A stretch of 15,962 nt of DNA from DAOMOP01 sp035444405. Its GTDB lineage: Bacteria > Pseudomonadota > Gammaproteobacteria > Burkholderiales > Rhodocyclaceae. Under the pieces are notes generated by a model. The model saw only the letters and a program-made list of their open reading frames with translations. It had not been told where the DNA came from and ran no database searches. The DNA is taken from contig DAOMOP010000083.1 in assembly GCA_035444405.1 (NCBI GenBank), forward strand, positions 1 to 15,962. The letters run 5' to 3'. The translations under genes were made by a program, and so were the position numbers. Below are positions 6,517 to 14,255 of the stretch, piece after piece; position 1 is the first letter of the stretch; every line of letters begins with the position of its first letter.

Positions 6517-7821
6517 ATGCCGCATTTCGACGAACACCCGCTGCGCCGGGCGCTCAGCGACGAAATCCATGCCCGCCCGCCGGTGCCGCTGGGCTCACCC
6601 GAGGCCGTCACCTATCTGGCGTTCCTTCACCACGACGGCAGCGCCGTGCGCGAAACGGTGCACTTGCGCCGGCTCGCCGAGGAGCTCGGACTGCCCGAGC
6701 CCGATACGGATTCGGGCCACCTGTCACTCGATGCCGGCACGTTTCGCCTCAAATGGGAACGTCACAACGAGTTCTCGAGCTATGCGTTCTTCCGGCGCAC
6801 GGACGCGGCCGAAGCGGCCCGCCGCGCCGACGATCACGCGCTGCAGGCGGTGCCGCCCGACTGGTATCGCGACATCCCGGGCCAGCTCATGGTCGCGACC
6901 CATATCGCGTTGCGCCCGGTCGCGGACATGCCGCCGGACGAGGCCATCGCCGGCCTGTCGCCGAGCGGCGCCACGATGGTCGCCTCGCGTGTGGCGGACG
7001 GGGCAGGCTGGGTCTTCACGGATTTTCATATCATCGACGGCTTTTCGCGCTTTCTCGTGCTCGACGCGACGCTGACGCCGCGCCAGGCCGGTCGCACCGT
7101 CCAGCGCCTGCTCGAGATCGAGACCTACCGCGTCATGGCGCTGCTGGCCTTTCCGCTCGCGAAGGAGGTCGGACGGCTGCTGTCGCGTGCCGAGGATGAA
7201 CTGGCGGGCCTGACCGAGGCGATGGGGCGCACGACCTCGTGTGACGACGAGCGCGCCGTGCTCGGGCGGCTGACCCGGCTCGCCGCCGAGGTCGAGCAGT
7301 CGGTCGCGCGCTCGACCTTCCGCTTCGGCGCGGCGACCGCGTACTACCGGCTCGTGCAGCAGCGCATCGAGGAACTGCGCGAGCAGCGCGTGACCGGCTA
7401 TCCGACCATCCGCGAATTCATGGAGCGCCGCCTGTCGCCGGCGATCAGCACGTGCACGACGATCGCCCGCCGCCAGGAGGACTTGTCCGCACGCGTCGCG
7501 CGCAACTCGCAGCTGCTGCGCACGCGCGTCGAGATCGAGCTCGAGCGCCAGAACCAGCAGCTGCTCGCGCAGATGAACCGCCGCGCGAAGCTGCAGCTGC
7601 GCCTGCAGGAGACCGTCGAGGGGCTGTCGATCGTCGCGATCACCTACTACGGCTCGCAGCTGGTGAACTATCTCGCCAAGGGGGCGAAGGACCTCATCGC
7701 GCCGGCGACGCCGGAGCTCGCGACGGCGATCGCGATTCCGCTCATCGCGACGCTCGTCTTCCTGGGCCTGCGTCGCATGCGGCGCGAGGTCGCGGCCGAA
7801 CAGGCCGGCATGGAGCACTGA
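6517..7821 (+). CDS. DUF3422 family membrane-anchored protein
   Basis: This is a 434-residue protein. The start MPHFDEHPLRRALSDEIHAR and the early FLHHDG and LKWERHNEFSSYAFF segments are characteristic of DUF3422, an uncharacterised family of proteobacteria. The middle is soluble. Residues about 320-368 are rich in charged residues and Gln and look like a helical, probably coiled-coil stalk. Two hydrophobic segments near the end (about 369-387 and 400-418), followed by the basic RRMRRE, suggest anchoring in the inner membrane with a cytoplasmic tail. No strong Shine-Dalgarno precedes the ATG; the start was kept because the family N-terminus begins there. It stands alone, 156 bases after the OmpA gene and 161 before purC. 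No catalytic motif is apparent and I do not assign a function. Confidence 0.87.
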   Translation: MPHFDEHPLRRALSDEIHARPPVPLGSPEAVTYLAFLHHDGSAVRETVHLRRLAEELGLPEPDTDSGHLSLDAGTFRLKWERHNEFSSYAFFRRTDAAEAARRADDHALQAVPPDWYRDIPGQLMVATHIALRPVADMPPDEAIAGLSPSGATMVASRVADGAGWVFTDFHIIDGFSRFLVLDATLTPRQAGRTVQRLLEIETYRVMALLAFPLAKEVGRLLSRAEDELAGLTEAMGRTTSCDDERAVLGRLTRLAAEVEQSVARSTFRFGAATAYYRLVQQRIEELREQRVTGYPTIREFMERRLSPAISTCTTIARRQEDLSARVARNSQLLRTRVEIELERQNQQLLAQMNRRAKLQLRLQETVEGLSIVAITYYGSQLVNYLAKGAKDLIAPATPELATAIAIPLIATLVFLGLRRMRREVAAEQAGMEH

Positions 7822-7895
7822 CGGGGCGCGTCCGGCATGGCGCGGCAGCAAGGCCGGCGCGCCGCGAGCGGAGCGCGGCCGGACGTGCGACGGCT

Positions 7896-7913
7896 GCGCG
7901 GCAGTTGCCGCGC
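7896..7913. repeat. Tight GC inverted repeat between DUF3422 gene and purC
   Basis: GCGCGGCA (7896-7903) and TGCCGCGC (7906-7913) are perfect complements, two bases apart. A second, wider inverted repeat surrounds the upstream part: 7826-7836 against 7878-7888, 10 of 11 positions pairing, enclosing a further 6-bp stem, GCCGCG/CGCGGC (7861-7866, 7874-7879). No T tract follows any of these. Together they make the 3' region of the DUF3422 message highly structured and could serve as a Rho-assisted end before the purC promoter. They may also be incidental in such GC-rich DNA. Confidence 0.4.
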
Positions 7914-7960
7914 GCATGGCCCCGGCTGTCATGAGCGACGACTGGCCCGGGAGTCTGTGC

Positions 7961-7969
7961 TGCTGTAAT
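7961..7969 (+). promoter_or_regulatory. Extended -10 promoter of purC
   Basis: TGCTGTAAT fits the extended -10 element TGnTATAAT with one mismatch in the hexamer and stands out in GC-rich surroundings. No good -35 lies 16-18 bases upstream, which extended -10 promoters tolerate. Transcription would start near 7975-7977, only about 6-8 bases before the ATG at 7983 and about 25 bases before the GTG at 8001. The latter gives a more usual leader. Confidence 0.5.
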
Positions 7970-7982
7970 CTTTCGCTTTTTC

Positions 7983-8939
7983 ATGCCTGCGAGTGACTCC
8001 GTGACCTCTCCCCTGTTCGAATCGAGCATCCAGAGCCTGCCGCTGATCGGCCGCGGCAAGGTGCGCGACATCCATGCCGTCGGTGACGACAAGCTGCTGA
8101 TCGTCACGACCGATCGCCTGTCCGCCTTCGACGTCGTGCTGCCCGACCCGATCCCGGACAAGGGGCGGGTGCTGACCGCGATGGCGAGCTTCTGGTTCGA
8201 GCGGCTCGCGCACATCGTGCCGAACCAGCTCACCGGCATCGATCCGGAGAGCGTCGTCGCACCGGCCGAGCGCGAGCAGGTGCGCGGGCGTGCCCTGGTG
8301 GTCAAGCGTCTCACGCCGCTGCCGATCGAGGCCGTCGTGCGCGGTTACGTGATCGGATCGGGGTGGAAGGACTACCAGGCGAGCGGCGCGATCTGCGGCA
8401 TCACGCTGCCGGCCGGGCTCCAGCAGGCCGCCCGCCTGCCGGCACCAATCTTCACGCCGGCGACCAAGGCCGAAGCGGGCGATCACGACGAGAACATCTC
8501 GTTCGCGCGCGCCTGCGAGCATTGCCGCACGACGCTCGCGCCGGCACTGGCCGGCACCGGCATCGACGGCGGCACGCTCGCCGAACAGGCCCGCGATGCG
8601 GCGCTCAGGCTGTACTCGGAGGCGGCCGAATACGCGCGCGCGCGCGGCATCATCATCGCCGACACGAAGTTCGAGTTCGGCATCGACGCGGCCGGTACGC
8701 TGCACCTCATCGACGAGGCGCTGACGCCCGACTCGTCGCGCTTCTGGCCGGCCGACAGCTATCGCGAAGGGATCAGCCCGCCAAGCTACGACAAGCAGTT
8801 CGTGCGCGACTACCTCGAGACGCTGGACTGGAACAAGAAGGCGCCCGGCCCGCGCCTGCCTGCCGACATCATCGCGCGCACGGCGGCGAAATACCGCGAA
8901 GCCTACGAGCGGCTGACCGGCCGCCCGCTGAACGGATAA
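7983..8939 (+). CDS. purC: Phosphoribosylaminoimidazole-succinocarboxamide synthase (SAICAR synthetase)
   Basis: This enzyme joins aspartate to CAIR with ATP in de novo purine synthesis. At 318 residues it is the longer, yeast Ade1-like form. Motifs are GRGKVRDI (23-30, ATP binding), PIEAVVRGYVIGSGWKDY (114-131), FTPATKAEAGDHDENI (157-172), DTKFEFG (227-233) and DEALTPDSSRFW (244-255). All expected blocks are present and the C-terminus is complete. The start is uncertain: the ATG at 7983 has no Shine-Dalgarno and would leave a 6-8 base leader from the extended -10 promoter. A GTG at 8001, with GAG seven bases upstream, gives VTSPLFESS, which fits the usual N-terminus of close family members as I recall them. 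I list the ATG form, but the GTG is at least as likely. It is cytoplasmic and apparently monocistronic. Confidence 0.95.
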   Translation: MPASDSVTSPLFESSIQSLPLIGRGKVRDIHAVGDDKLLIVTTDRLSAFDVVLPDPIPDKGRVLTAMASFWFERLAHIVPNQLTGIDPESVVAPAEREQVRGRALVVKRLTPLPIEAVVRGYVIGSGWKDYQASGAICGITLPAGLQQAARLPAPIFTPATKAEAGDHDENISFARACEHCRTTLAPALAGTGIDGGTLAEQARDAALRLYSEAAEYARARGIIIADTKFEFGIDAAGTLHLIDEALTPDSSRFWPADSYREGISPPSYDKQFVRDYLETLDWNKKAPGPRLPADIIARTAAKYREAYERLTGRPLNG

Positions 8940-9063
8940 ACACACCCGCGCGGCGGATCGCGGCCCCAGACCGCGGCCGTCGCCTTCGCCCCCGCCGGGC
9001 GGCGCGCCCGCGCGAGCGGGGTCTGCGGCGCCATCGGGTCGCCGCCTCCAGGGAGGAGACACC

Positions 9064-10323
9064 ATGAGCAAGCCGGCTGCGGCCCGCTTCATCGCCTTGT
9101 CGGTCGTCATCGCGGCCTACGTGCTTTCGTTCTTCCACCGCTTCGCCCCGGCCGGCGTGGCGGGCGATCTCGCCGCGGCGTTCCAGACCACCGCCGCGTC
9201 GCTCGGCGCGCTGGCGGCGACCTACTTCTATGTCTACACGATCATGCAGGTGCCGACCGGAGTGCTGGTCGACACGCTCGGACCGCGCCGCATCCTGGTG
9301 GTCGGCTGCCTGACCGCGGCCGCCGGCAGCCTGCTGTTCGGGCTTGCGCCCGATCTCGACATCGCGATGCTCGGGCGCACGCTGACCGGCCTCGGTGTGT
9401 CGGTGGTGTTCATCGCGATGCTGAAGCTGATCGCGGTGTGGTTCGACGAGCGCCGCTTCGCGACGATGGTCGGCATGGCGATGCTGATCGGCAACACCGG
9501 CTCGGTGCTCGCCGGCACGCCGCTGGCGGCGATGGCCGAGCTCGCCTCGTGGCGTGCGGTGTTCGTCGGCACCGCGGTGCTGTCGCTCGCGCTCGCGCTG
9601 GCGAGCTGGATCCTGATCCGCGAGGACGACGGCCATGCGGCCGACAAGCCGCACCTGGACCGCGGGGTCGTGCTCGGCGCGCTCGCCAGCGTGCTGCGCA
9701 ATCGCGACACGTGGCCGGCGGTGGTCGTCAACTTCGGACTGACCGGCAGCTTCTTCGCGTTCGGCGGGCTGTGGGCGACCCCGTATCTCATCACCGTTCA
9801 CGGCCTCGACCGCGTCACCGCAGCCAACCACTTGTCGCTGTACTTCGCCGGCTTCGCGCTGGGCTGCCTCGCGGTCGGCTCGCTGTCGGACCGTCTCGGC
9901 CGCCGCAAGCCGGTGCTGATCGCGACCGGCCTGGTGTGCTGCGCGTTCTGGCTGCTGTGGCTGTCGGCGGTCAGGCTGCCGCTGCCGGTGAGCTACGCCG
10001 CGTTCGGGCTGATGGGGCTGACGACCGCCGGCTTCGTGCTGACCTGGGCATGCGCGAAGGAGGTCAATCCGCCCCAGCTCTCCGGCATGAGCACCAGCGT
10101 CACCAACATGGGCGGCTTTCTCGCCGCCGCGCTGCTGCAGCCGGCGGTCGGCCTCGTGATGGACCTGGGCTGGGACGGCACCCTCGTCGATGGCGTGCGG
10201 CAGTATTCGGAGAGCACCTTCCTGCTCGGCTTCAGCCTGATCGCAGCGTCGGCCGCGCTCGGCACGGTGGCAACCTTCTTCGTGCGCGAGACCGGCTGCC
10301 GCAACATCTGGCGCCCATCCTGA
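9064..10323 (+). CDS. Major facilitator superfamily transporter
   Basis: This is a 419-residue inner-membrane protein with about twelve hydrophobic segments in two halves. MFS motif A occurs after the second helix (GVLVDTLGPRR, 66-76) and again in the second half (GSLSDRLGRRK, 272-282). The loop between the halves (about 186-215) is charged and cytoplasmic. It ends in ETGCRNIW, a tail I associate with a common group of proteobacterial anion or organic-acid type MFS proteins, but the substrate cannot be read from the sequence. The start is well defined by GGAGG (9052-9056) seven bases before the ATG. The 124 bases between purC and this gene are GC-rich and contain only short inverted repeats, with no T tract and no clear promoter. 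It could be co-transcribed with purC or have its own promoter. Confidence 0.88.
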   Translation: MSKPAAARFIALSVVIAAYVLSFFHRFAPAGVAGDLAAAFQTTAASLGALAATYFYVYTIMQVPTGVLVDTLGPRRILVVGCLTAAAGSLLFGLAPDLDIAMLGRTLTGLGVSVVFIAMLKLIAVWFDERRFATMVGMAMLIGNTGSVLAGTPLAAMAELASWRAVFVGTAVLSLALALASWILIREDDGHAADKPHLDRGVVLGALASVLRNRDTWPAVVVNFGLTGSFFAFGGLWATPYLITVHGLDRVTAANHLSLYFAGFALGCLAVGSLSDRLGRRKPVLIATGLVCCAFWLLWLSAVRLPLPVSYAAFGLMGLTTAGFVLTWACAKEVNPPQLSGMSTSVTNMGGFLAAALLQPAVGLVMDLGWDGTLVDGVRQYSESTFLLGFSLIAASAALGTVATFFVRETGCRNIWRPS

Positions 10324-10366
10324 ACGCGTAGAACTTGTCGCCGGCGCGGGCCTCAAACACGTGCGT

Positions 10367-10397
10367 GTCGCATGCGGCGATCCACCCGCGATGCGAC
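10367..10397. repeat. Bulged 11-bp hairpin between MFS and DUF2189 genes
   Basis: GTCGCAT-GCGG (10367-10377) pairs with CCGC-g-ATGCGAC (10386-10397), leaving one bulged G and an 8-base loop. It sits 43 bases after the MFS stop and 33 before the DUF2189 start. There is no T tract, so it could be a weak terminator, an mRNA-stability element or leader structure of the DUF2189 gene. The rest of this 107-base gap shows only a CACGTG palindrome just upstream. Confidence 0.4.
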
Positions 10398-10430
10398 CCG
10401 CTTCGACGTCAAGCCGGCCAGGAGGTCATC

Positions 10431-11204
10431 ATGGACAAGTCGCTGCATTCGCTCGATCACCATTTCAACCTGCCTCACGTCCACCGGGTCGATGCCGCGC
10501 GGCCGCTGCGCTGGCTGCGGCTCGGCGGGTCCGATCTGCGCGCCAATGCGTTCGCGAGTCTCGCCTATGGCGTGTTCTTCGCCGTGCTCGGCTATCTGAT
10601 CATGGCCTTCGCCGCCGAGCGCCCCTATCTCTTCACCGCGTCGGTGTCGGGCTTCTTTCTGATCGGCCCGCTCGCCGCAGCCGGCCTGTACGAGATCTCG
10701 CGCCGCCACGCGGCCGGTCAGCCCGCCGGGCTGGGCGCGTCGATGCGCGGCATGCTCGGCCACCACGACGCGCTGCTGTCCATCGGCGTCGTGCTGGTGA
10801 TGGTCGCGATCGCGTGGGAGCGCGCCTCGGCGATCCTGTTCGCGCTGCTCGTCCCGGACGCCGCGGTCGGCGTTTCGGAGTTCTTCCGCCAGGTATTCCT
10901 GTCCGGCGAGTATCTCGGCTTCATCGCCGCCTACGTGGTCATCGGCGGCGTGATCGCCGCGGTCGTGTTCGCCTGCACGGCGGTCGCCGTGCCGATGCTG
11001 ATGGATCGCGACACCGATACCGTCACGGCGATGATGACCAGTCTGCGCGCGGTCAGCACCAACCTGCCGGCGATGCTGCTGTGGGCGGCGCTGATCGTCG
11101 TGCTGATCGCGATCGGCTTCGCGACGATGATGATCGCGATGGTCGTGCTGCTGCCGCTGGTCGGCCATGCGAGTTGGCATGCGTACAAGGATCTGGTCGA
11201 GTGA
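10431..11204 (+). CDS. DUF2189 family integral membrane protein
   Basis: This is a 257-residue multi-spanning protein. After a hydrophilic, His-rich N-terminus (residues 6-18 hold five His) come hydrophobic segments at about 40-62, 66-88, 114-140, 161-190 and 213-245. Family hallmarks include the amphipathic entry RPLRWLRLGGSDLRAN, the FLIGPLAAAGLYEISRR stretch (76-92), VPMLMDRD (187-194) and the GHASWHAYKDLV end. The start at 10431 is set by GGAGG at 10421-10425, five bases upstream; the longer open frame from 10335 is discarded. DUF2189 proteins are common in proteobacteria and have no established function. No catalytic motif is visible. It follows the MFS gene by 107 bases and precedes prlC by 114. 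Confidence 0.87.
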   Translation: MDKSLHSLDHHFNLPHVHRVDAARPLRWLRLGGSDLRANAFASLAYGVFFAVLGYLIMAFAAERPYLFTASVSGFFLIGPLAAAGLYEISRRHAAGQPAGLGASMRGMLGHHDALLSIGVVLVMVAIAWERASAILFALLVPDAAVGVSEFFRQVFLSGEYLGFIAAYVVIGGVIAAVVFACTAVAVPMLMDRDTDTVTAMMTSLRAVSTNLPAMLLWAALIVVLIAIGFATMMIAMVVLLPLVGHASWHAYKDLVE

Positions 11205-11208
11205 GTGA

Positions 11209-11243
11209 TCACCCGTCACCGCTCACCGATCAGCCGTCACTCG
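11209..11243. repeat. Five tandem 7-nt repeats (consensus TCACCCG)
   Basis: Five heptamers start exactly seven bases apart at 11209, 11216, 11223, 11230 and 11237: TCACCCG, TCACCGC, TCACCGA, TCAGCCG, TCACTCG. All begin TCA. The array starts 4 bases after the DUF2189 stop and ends 2 bases before TAGAAT (11246-11251). The first unit also forms the right half of the palindrome GTGATCAC (11205-11212). Slippage-derived microrepeat or operator are both possible. Confidence 0.6.
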
Positions 11244-11245
11244 CT

Positions 11246-11251
11246 TAGAAT
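11246..11251 (+). promoter_or_regulatory. Candidate -10 element of prlC
   Basis: TAGAAT differs from TATAAT at one position and is one of the few AT-rich hexamers here. No good -35 lies 16-18 bases upstream, where the heptamer repeats are. It would give a leader of about 60 bases, and the Shine-Dalgarno AGAGG (11309-11313) follows. The same TTAGAAT occurs before the DUF2892 gene. Confidence 0.4.
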
Positions 11252-11318
11252 GCCCATCCGATCCGCCGGCCGCGCGCCGGCGGACCTGCTTTCGACAACC
11301 CCGCCCCGAGAGGCCCGC

Positions 11319-13376
11319 ATGACCAACCCGCTGCTCGAGTTCTCCGCGCTGCCGCGCTTCGATGCCCTGCGCCCCGAACACGTCGAACCGGCGATCCGCC
11401 AGCTGATCGGCGAGAACCGCGCGCTGATCGACAAGCTGACCACCACGCCGACCGCCCCGACCTGGGACGACTTCGTCGCCCCGCTCACCGAGGCCGGCGA
11501 GCGGCTTGGACGCGCATGGGGCGTGGTCGGCCACATGCACAGCGTGATGGACGTGCCGGCCTGGCGCGACGCCTATAACGCGATGCTGCCCGAGATCTCG
11601 AGCTTCTACGCCGAGGTCGGACAGCATCACAAGCTCTACCAGAAGTACAAGGCGCTGCACGACGGGCCCGAGTTTGCGCTGCTCGATCCGGTGCGGAGCC
11701 GCATCATCAAGCACGAGCTGCGCGACTTCCGCCTGTCCGGCGCGGAGCTGCCCGACGACAAGAAACCGCGCTTCAAAGCGATCCAGGAAGAACTCTCGGC
11801 GCTCGCCGCGAAGTTCTCCGAGAACCTCCTCGACGCCAACAACGCCCACGTCGAGTGGATCAGCGACGCGGCCGAGCTCGCCGGCTTGCCGGACGACGTC
11901 AAGGCCGCGGCGCGGGCGGCGGCACAAAAGGCGGGCCGCGAGGGCTGGAAGTTCACGCTGCAGATGCCCTCCTACCTGCCGGTGATGCAGTACGCCGACA
12001 GCCGGGCGCTGCGCGCGCGCATGTACCGTGCCTACGCGACGCGCGCCTCCGAGTTCGGTCCGCCCGAGCTCGACAACGGCCCGCTGATCGGCCGTATCCT
12101 CGCGCTGCGCGCCGAGGAGGCCGAGTTGCTCGGTTACGACAACTACGCCGAGGTGTCGCTGGTCGCGAAGATGGCCGAGTCGGCCGACGAGGTGCTCGCG
12201 TTCCTGCGCGAGCTCGCCGCCAAGGCAAGGCCGTTCGCCGAGCGCGATCTGTCCGAGCTCTCCGCGTTCGCGCGCGACGAGCTCGGCCTCGCGCCGCTCG
12301 AGCCGTGGGACATCGCCTACGCGTCGGAGAAGCTGCGCCAGGCGCGCTACGCGTTCTCGGAGCACGAGGTCAAGCAGTACTTCCCCGAGCCGCGCGTGCT
12401 CGAAGGCCTGTTCACGGTGATCCGCAAGCTCTATCGCGTCGACATCGTCGCCGAGGACGCGCCGAAGTGGGATCCCGATGCGCACTTCTTCCGCATCGAC
12501 CGGGGCGGCGAGACGATCGGCCATTTCTTCCTCGACCTGCATGCGCGCGAGACCAAGCGCGGCGGCGCGTGGATGGACTCGGCGCGCAGCCGCCAGCTCA
12601 CCGCGCGCGGCGTGCAGACGCCGATCGCCTACCTGGTGTGCAATTTCCCCGGCCCTTCGGGCGACAAGCCGGCCACCTTCACGCACGACGACGTGCAGAC
12701 GCTGTTCCACGAGTGCGGCCACGGCCTGCACCACCTGCTCACGCAGGTCGACGAGCTCGCCCTGTCGGGCATCCACGGCGTCGAATGGGACGCGGTCGAG
12801 CTGCCCAGCCAGTTCATGGAGAACTTCTGCTGGGAGTGGGACGTGCTCGCCGACATGACCGCCCACGTCGACAGCGGGGCGCCGCTGCCGCGTGAGCTCT
12901 TCGACAAGATGATCGCCGCGAGAAACTTCCAGAGCGGCATGCAGACGGTGCGCCAGCTCGAGTTCGCGATGTTCGACCTGCGCCTGCACAGCGAGGTCGA
13001 TGCACGCGGCGCGCCGGTGCCGATCGAACGCGTGCTCGCATTGCTCGACGAGGTGCGGCGCGAGGTCGCGGTGGTGATTCCGCCATCGTGGCATCGCTTC
13101 CCGCACAGCTTCTCGCACATCTTCGCGGGAGGCTACGCGGCCGGCTACTACAGCTACAAGTGGGCCGAGGTGCTGTCGGCCGACGCTTTCGAGGCCTTCG
13201 AGGAAGCCGGCGCCGGCAAGGGCACGCTGCTCGACGCGGAAACCGGCGAGCGCTTCTGGCGCGAGATCCTCGCCGTCGGCGGCAGCCGCCCGGCGATCGA
13301 GTCGTTCAAGGCCTTCCGTGGCCGCGAGCCGCGGGTCGATGCGCTGCTCCGCCACAGCGGCATGGTGACCACATGA
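11319..13376 (+). CDS. prlC: Oligopeptidase A (M3 zinc metallopeptidase)
   Basis: This is a 685-residue cytoplasmic peptidase that degrades oligopeptides, including cleaved signal peptides. The gluzincin site is HECGH (464-468, with catalytic E465), and the third zinc ligand is E494 in the WDAVELPSQFMEN segment. The substrate-binding Tyr-rich loop is FAGGYAAGYYSYKW (602-615). Length and all blocks match the E. coli OpdA/PrlC type; the second position after HE is Cys instead of the commoner Phe. The ATG at 11319 was chosen because AGAGG lies five bases upstream and the typical start NPLLEFSALPRFD follows; the frame is open to 11205, but that extension is unsupported. Its stop overlaps a small Arg-rich ORF, and exonuclease III follows after 100 bases, probably in the same transcript. 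Confidence 0.95.
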   Translation: MTNPLLEFSALPRFDALRPEHVEPAIRQLIGENRALIDKLTTTPTAPTWDDFVAPLTEAGERLGRAWGVVGHMHSVMDVPAWRDAYNAMLPEISSFYAEVGQHHKLYQKYKALHDGPEFALLDPVRSRIIKHELRDFRLSGAELPDDKKPRFKAIQEELSALAAKFSENLLDANNAHVEWISDAAELAGLPDDVKAAARAAAQKAGREGWKFTLQMPSYLPVMQYADSRALRARMYRAYATRASEFGPPELDNGPLIGRILALRAEEAELLGYDNYAEVSLVAKMAESADEVLAFLRELAAKARPFAERDLSELSAFARDELGLAPLEPWDIAYASEKLRQARYAFSEHEVKQYFPEPRVLEGLFTVIRKLYRVDIVAEDAPKWDPDAHFFRIDRGGETIGHFFLDLHARETKRGGAWMDSARSRQLTARGVQTPIAYLVCNFPGPSGDKPATFTHDDVQTLFHECGHGLHHLLTQVDELALSGIHGVEWDAVELPSQFMENFCWEWDVLADMTAHVDSGAPLPRELFDKMIAARNFQSGMQTVRQLEFAMFDLRLHSEVDARGAPVPIERVLALLDEVRREVAVVIPPSWHRFPHSFSHIFAGGYAAGYYSYKWAEVLSADAFEAFEEAGAGKGTLLDAETGERFWREILAVGGSRPAIESFKAFRGREPRVDALLRHSGMVTT

Positions 13377-13480
13377 GCGGCCGCCGCCGGGCCACCGCAG
13401 CGCGCCGGCTCTCTCGCGCAGCGGCTCGCCGGATCGCGGCCGGGGCATGCGGGGCACGCAGAGCGCCGAGGCTCCGATGA
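13373..13480 (+). CDS. Possible 35-residue Arg-rich micro-ORF bridging prlC and xth
   Basis: An ATG inside the ATGA that ends prlC opens a 35-codon frame. Its TGA in turn overlaps the ATG of xth as ATGA (13477-13480). The product would have 12 Arg in 35 residues, plus many Ala, beginning MSGRRRATAARR. It has only a weak Shine-Dalgarno (GGTGA about 5 bases upstream), and a peptide of this composition is what random GC-rich DNA gives in one frame. The frame is also open upstream through the end of prlC. It may serve only to carry ribosomes from prlC to xth. Confidence 0.2.
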   Translation: MSGRRRATAARRLSRAAARRIAAGACGARRAPRLR

Positions 13481-14238
13481 AGATCGCCACCTGGAACGTC
13501 AATTCGCTCAAGGTGCGCCTGCCGCAGGTGCTCGACTGGCTCGCCGACAACCGCCCCGACGCGCTGTGCCTGCAGGAGCTCAAGCTCGAGGACAAGGCGT
13601 TTCCGGCGGCCGCGCTCGAGGCAGCCGGATGGCACGCCGTCTTCAACGGGCAGAAGACCTACAACGGCGTCGCGATCCTGAGTCCGCAAGCGCCCGGCGA
13701 TGTCGTGCGCGACATCCCCGGCTTCGCCGACGCGCAAAAGCGCGTGATCGCCGCAACCGTCGCCGGCGTGCGCGTGATCTGCGGCTACTTCCCCAACGGT
13801 CAGGCGGTCGGCTCGGAGAAGTTCGAGTACAAGCTGCGCTGGCTCGCCGCGCTGAACGAGTGGCTGCGCGAGGAGCTGAAGGCGCACCAGCGCCTCGTGC
13901 TGACCGGCGACTTCAACATCGCTCCCGAGCCGCGCGACGCGCATCCGGACTGGAGCGACGACATCCATGTGTCGCCGCCCGAACGTGCCGCCTTCGCGGC
14001 CCTGATCGAGCTCGGTCTCGTCGACGCCTTTCGCCTGTTCGACCAGCCCGACGCGAGCTATTCGTGGTGGGACTACCGCATGGGGGCGTTCCGGCGCAAC
14101 TTCGGGCTGCGCATCGACCACATCCTGGTCAGCGCAGCCCTGCGCGATGCCTGCCGCAGCTGCGCGATCGACAAGGCGCCGCGCAAGCTCGAACGCCCCT
14201 CCGATCATGCACCGGTGATCGCCGAGCTCGAACTCTGA
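13477..14238 (+). CDS. xth: Exodeoxyribonuclease III (AP endonuclease, XthA type)
   Basis: This is a 253-residue enzyme of base-excision repair that cuts at abasic sites and removes 3' blocks. The active-site set of the exonuclease III family is complete: N7 in WNVNS, E34 in LQELK, Y104 in GYFPNG, D145 and N147 in TGDFN, D214 in RIDHI, and D243-H244 in PSDHAPV. The start at 13477 was chosen because GAGG (13468-13471) lies five bases upstream and MKIATWNVNS is the family start; ten extra upstream codons from 13447 are unlikely. It follows prlC on the same strand, with no terminator between them. No hairpin with a T tract is seen after its stop. Confidence 0.94.
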   Translation: MKIATWNVNSLKVRLPQVLDWLADNRPDALCLQELKLEDKAFPAAALEAAGWHAVFNGQKTYNGVAILSPQAPGDVVRDIPGFADAQKRVIAATVAGVRVICGYFPNGQAVGSEKFEYKLRWLAALNEWLREELKAHQRLVLTGDFNIAPEPRDAHPDWSDDIHVSPPERAAFAALIELGLVDAFRLFDQPDASYSWWDYRMGAFRRNFGLRIDHILVSAALRDACRSCAIDKAPRKLERPSDHAPVIAELEL

Positions 14239-14255
14239 GTGCCGGCGCGCACGAA

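Noticed and set aside
11205..11318. A 38-codon N-terminal extension of oligopeptidase A
   Set aside because: It crosses the heptamer repeats and the -10-like element, has no Shine-Dalgarno, and is not part of the conserved protein.
11223..13646. An 807-codon open frame on the minus strand opposite prlC
   Set aside because: It is the antisense shadow of prlC, which has complete zinc-peptidase motifs, correct length and a Shine-Dalgarno. The antisense product is low-complexity, rich in Arg, Glu, Ala and Leu, and shows no recognisable domain.
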